Shown here piece by piece: positions 4,962 through 5,044 of a DNA stretch of 5,044 nt. The notes under the pieces were generated by a model. That model saw nothing but the letters and a program-made list of their open reading frames with translations. It searched no databases and was not told where the DNA came from. Origin of the DNA: Brevundimonas sp. (GTDB taxonomy: Bacteria > Pseudomonadota > Alphaproteobacteria > Caulobacterales > Caulobacteraceae); NCBI GenBank assembly GCA_015234495.1, contig JADGMZ010000120.1, forward strand, positions 1-5,044, given 5' to 3'. The first letter of the stretch is position 1, and each line of letters begins with the position of its first letter. The translations under genes and the position numbers were made by a program.

Positions 4962-5044
4962 GACCGCTCCGCAACCCGATCATCCAGCGGGTGATCGCCG
5001 CCGTCCTCGTCGGCTGGATGCGCTTCTGCTTCGCCACCATCCGC
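4958..5044 (+). CDS. Probable DUF374 lysophospholipid acyltransferase family protein, 3'-truncated by window edge
   Basis: Only the first 29 codons are inside the window (MRPLRNPIIQRV, then IAAVLVGWMRFCFATIR). The ATG shares ATGA with the exporter stop, the classic sign of a translationally coupled operon. The basic start followed by a hydrophobic helix (about residues 8-27) resembles the N-terminus of DUF374-type acyltransferases, which frequently follow msbA-like genes and precede waaA in alphaproteobacteria. The catalytic HX4D motif would lie downstream and cannot be seen. The gene itself is well supported by the overlap; the family is inferred from position and N-terminal character. Confidence 0.65.
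   Translation, partial: MRPLRNPIIQRVIAAVLVGWMRFCFATIR

Overview
The window is very GC-rich and densely packed, with strong G/C bias at third codon positions. Gene order and protein families point to an alphaproteobacterium. The Caulobacterales (Caulobacter/Brevundimonas type) are most likely, judging by the DUF4170 protein beside an inositol-monophosphatase-family gene, the MsbA-type exporter followed by a probable DUF374 acyltransferase, and a GCTAGACT-type -10 box. This placement is inferred from the sequence alone.

Layout. (1) Positions 1-727 hold the 3' part of an inositol monophosphatase/CysQ-like phosphatase gene followed by a DUF4170 gene, as one short operon on the + strand. (2) Positions 728-1233 hold two tiny single-pass membrane protein genes on the + strand. 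They are translationally coupled by a TTGA overlap, and a candidate promoter lies in front of the first. (3) Positions 1234-1899 on the - strand encode a cysteine-dependent dual-specificity/tyrosine phosphatase with the motif HCKSGADR. It converges on the small gene with stop codons back to back and no intergenic base. A 26-bp perfect palindrome inside the end of the small gene is the obvious candidate for a shared terminator. (4) Positions 1900-2017 are a divergent regulatory gap. (5) Positions 2018-3046 encode a secreted low-complexity protein with Gly/His/Cys-rich, Asn/Val, Tyr/Glu/Arg and Pro/Val/His modules, ending in 15 tandem units of about 7 residues. (6) Positions 3123-4961 encode a complete MsbA-like ABC exporter half-transporter. 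(7) From 4958 to the window edge runs the start of a probable DUF374 lysophospholipid acyltransferase, overlapping the exporter by ATGA.

How it fits together. In alphaproteobacteria, IMPase-family, DUF4170, MsbA, DUF374, WaaA and LpxK genes often cluster as a lipid A/LPS biogenesis neighbourhood, so waaA and lpxK could lie just beyond the right edge. Here the IMPase-DUF4170 pair is separated from msbA-DUF374 by an insert of small membrane proteins, a phosphatase and a repeat-rich secreted protein. The phosphatase may act on envelope lipids or on a phosphoprotein; this is a hypothesis. The least explained gene is the secreted heptad-repeat protein. No RNA gene, CRISPR array, insertion sequence or phage signature was seen.
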